Origin: a virus
IMG/VR virus record: IMGVR_UViG_3300020430_000064
Span: 1-30,805 of that record
Reading direction: 5' to 3' (one strand)
DNA: 30,805 nucleotides
The position numbers were made by a program, and so were the translations under genes. The notes below the pieces were generated by a model, which was not told the origin of the DNA, made no database searches, and saw only the letters and a list, made by a program, of their open reading frames with translations. This document shows positions 30,571-30,805 of the stretch, in pieces (positions within the stretch are counted from its first letter, which is position 1; every line of letters starts with the position of its first letter).

Positions 30571-30647
30571 TGGTGTGCCCGGCAGGATTCGAACCTGCGA
30601 CCCCAAGTTTAGGAAACTCGTATTCTATCCAACTGAACTACGGGCAC
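30571..30647 (-). tRNA. tRNA-Arg (anticodon CCU)
   Basis: The minus strand folds into a full cloverleaf with acceptor stem GTGCCCG/CGGGCAC, anticodon loop TTCCTAA (anticodon CCT), a T-loop TTCGAAT and an encoded CCA end after discriminator A. It would read AGG, a codon used often in this window. It ends 24 bp upstream of the SGNH start. Confidence 0.97.
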
Positions 30648-30650
30648 GGT

Positions 30651-30725
30651 TGGCGGTCCCTAGGGGAATCGAACCCCTCTTTCATGGATGAAAACCATGT
30701 GTCCTAACCGATAGACGAAGGGACC
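30651..30725 (-). tRNA. tRNA-Glu (anticodon UUC)
   Basis: The cloverleaf has acceptor GGTCCCT/AGGGACC, anticodon stem CATGG/CCATG with loop TTTTCAT (anticodon TTC), T-loop TTCGATT and discriminator G with CCA encoded. The gap to tRNA-Arg is 3 nt. Confidence 0.97.
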
Positions 30726-30728
30726 ACG

Positions 30729-30804
30729 TGGCGGAGCATACGGGAATCGAACCCGTGGTCTTCGCCGTGACAGGGCGACGTGTTAACCGCTACACTAATG
30801 CTCC
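30729..30804 (-). tRNA. tRNA-Asp (anticodon GUC)
   Basis: The cloverleaf has acceptor GGAGCAT/ATGCTCC, anticodon stem TCGCC/GGCGA with loop CTGTCAC (anticodon GTC), T-loop TTCGATT and discriminator G with CCA encoded. It is the first tRNA of the run on the minus strand and ends one base before the window edge. The gap to tRNA-Glu is 3 nt. Confidence 0.97.
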
Positions 30805-30805
30805 G

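Noticed and set aside
30550-30606. N-terminal extension of the SGNH protein (19 residues from position 30606)
   Set aside because: It lies in tRNA-Arg; the reading GSQVRILPG is a common false translation of the tRNA T-arm. The ATG at 30549 is used instead.
1-30805. CRISPR arrays, insertion sequences, integrase or attachment sites
   Set aside because: No spaced direct repeats of CRISPR type, no transposase or integrase proteins and no att-like repeats beside the tRNAs were seen.

Overview
The window reads as part of the genome of a T4-like (tevenvirus-type) myovirus, most like the marine members of that group. The case rests on a set of recognisable T4-type replication and recombination proteins: gp32 single-stranded DNA-binding protein, UvsX, UvsY, UvsW, a gp62-like clamp-loader subunit, gp61-like primase and gp41 helicase. 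T4-like late-promoter boxes (ATAAATA), very tight ATGA/TAATG gene junctions, low GC and a cluster of three phage-type tRNA genes agree with this. The host cannot be read from the sequence. AT-rich DNA with many glycan genes fits a marine bacterium, but that is inference.

Layout. (1) 1-4227, plus strand: gp32, an unknown protein, UvsX, a small acidic protein, UvsY and a HAD-family phosphatase. (2) 4224-13792: a large glycan and surface-modification island. It holds a GT-A-like transferase on plus; then on minus two FkbM-type methyltransferases, a GT-B-like protein and an SGNH hydrolase; then from a short divergent promoter region on plus a GT61-type transferase, a 2OG-Fe(II) oxygenase, three more GT-B-like proteins, a DxD transferase and a GNGPS-motif Rossmann protein. 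Four of these (6140, 9461, 10260, 12163) look like paralogues. (3) 13761-14237, minus: a SprT-like metalloprotease. (4) 14292-19862, plus: a protein with a HARP-like segment, UvsW, two unknowns, gp62-like, a zinc-finger protein, a small protein with a TTG start, a 196-residue DnaE-derived protein and a small basic protein. (5) 19855-21041: an unknown on minus and a virion-type protein behind a late-type promoter. (6) 21052-26511, plus: primase, a second 2OG oxygenase, gp41, endonuclease III and a PHP-less DnaE-type polymerase. (7) 26522-28806, plus: two radical SAM proteins separated by a short spacer with AGCGT repeats and a 57-residue basic protein. (8) 28809-30804, minus: two SGNH hydrolase-like proteins, one unknown, and tRNA-Arg(CCU), tRNA-Glu(UUC) and tRNA-Asp(GUC), each with an encoded CCA.

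The replication genes would work as a T4-type recombination-driven replisome. What stands out is two family-C (DnaE) polymerase homologues, a 562-residue one and a 196-residue one, both keeping the three aspartates that line the DnaE active site, in a phage whose relatives use a family-B enzyme (gp43). gp43, the clamp gp45 and the clamp-loader ATPase gp44 are not in this window and may lie outside it. The glycan island and the radical SAM/SGNH region look like accessory modules. The segment from about 27.6 kb on is visibly richer in GC than the rest, which suggests separate acquisition.
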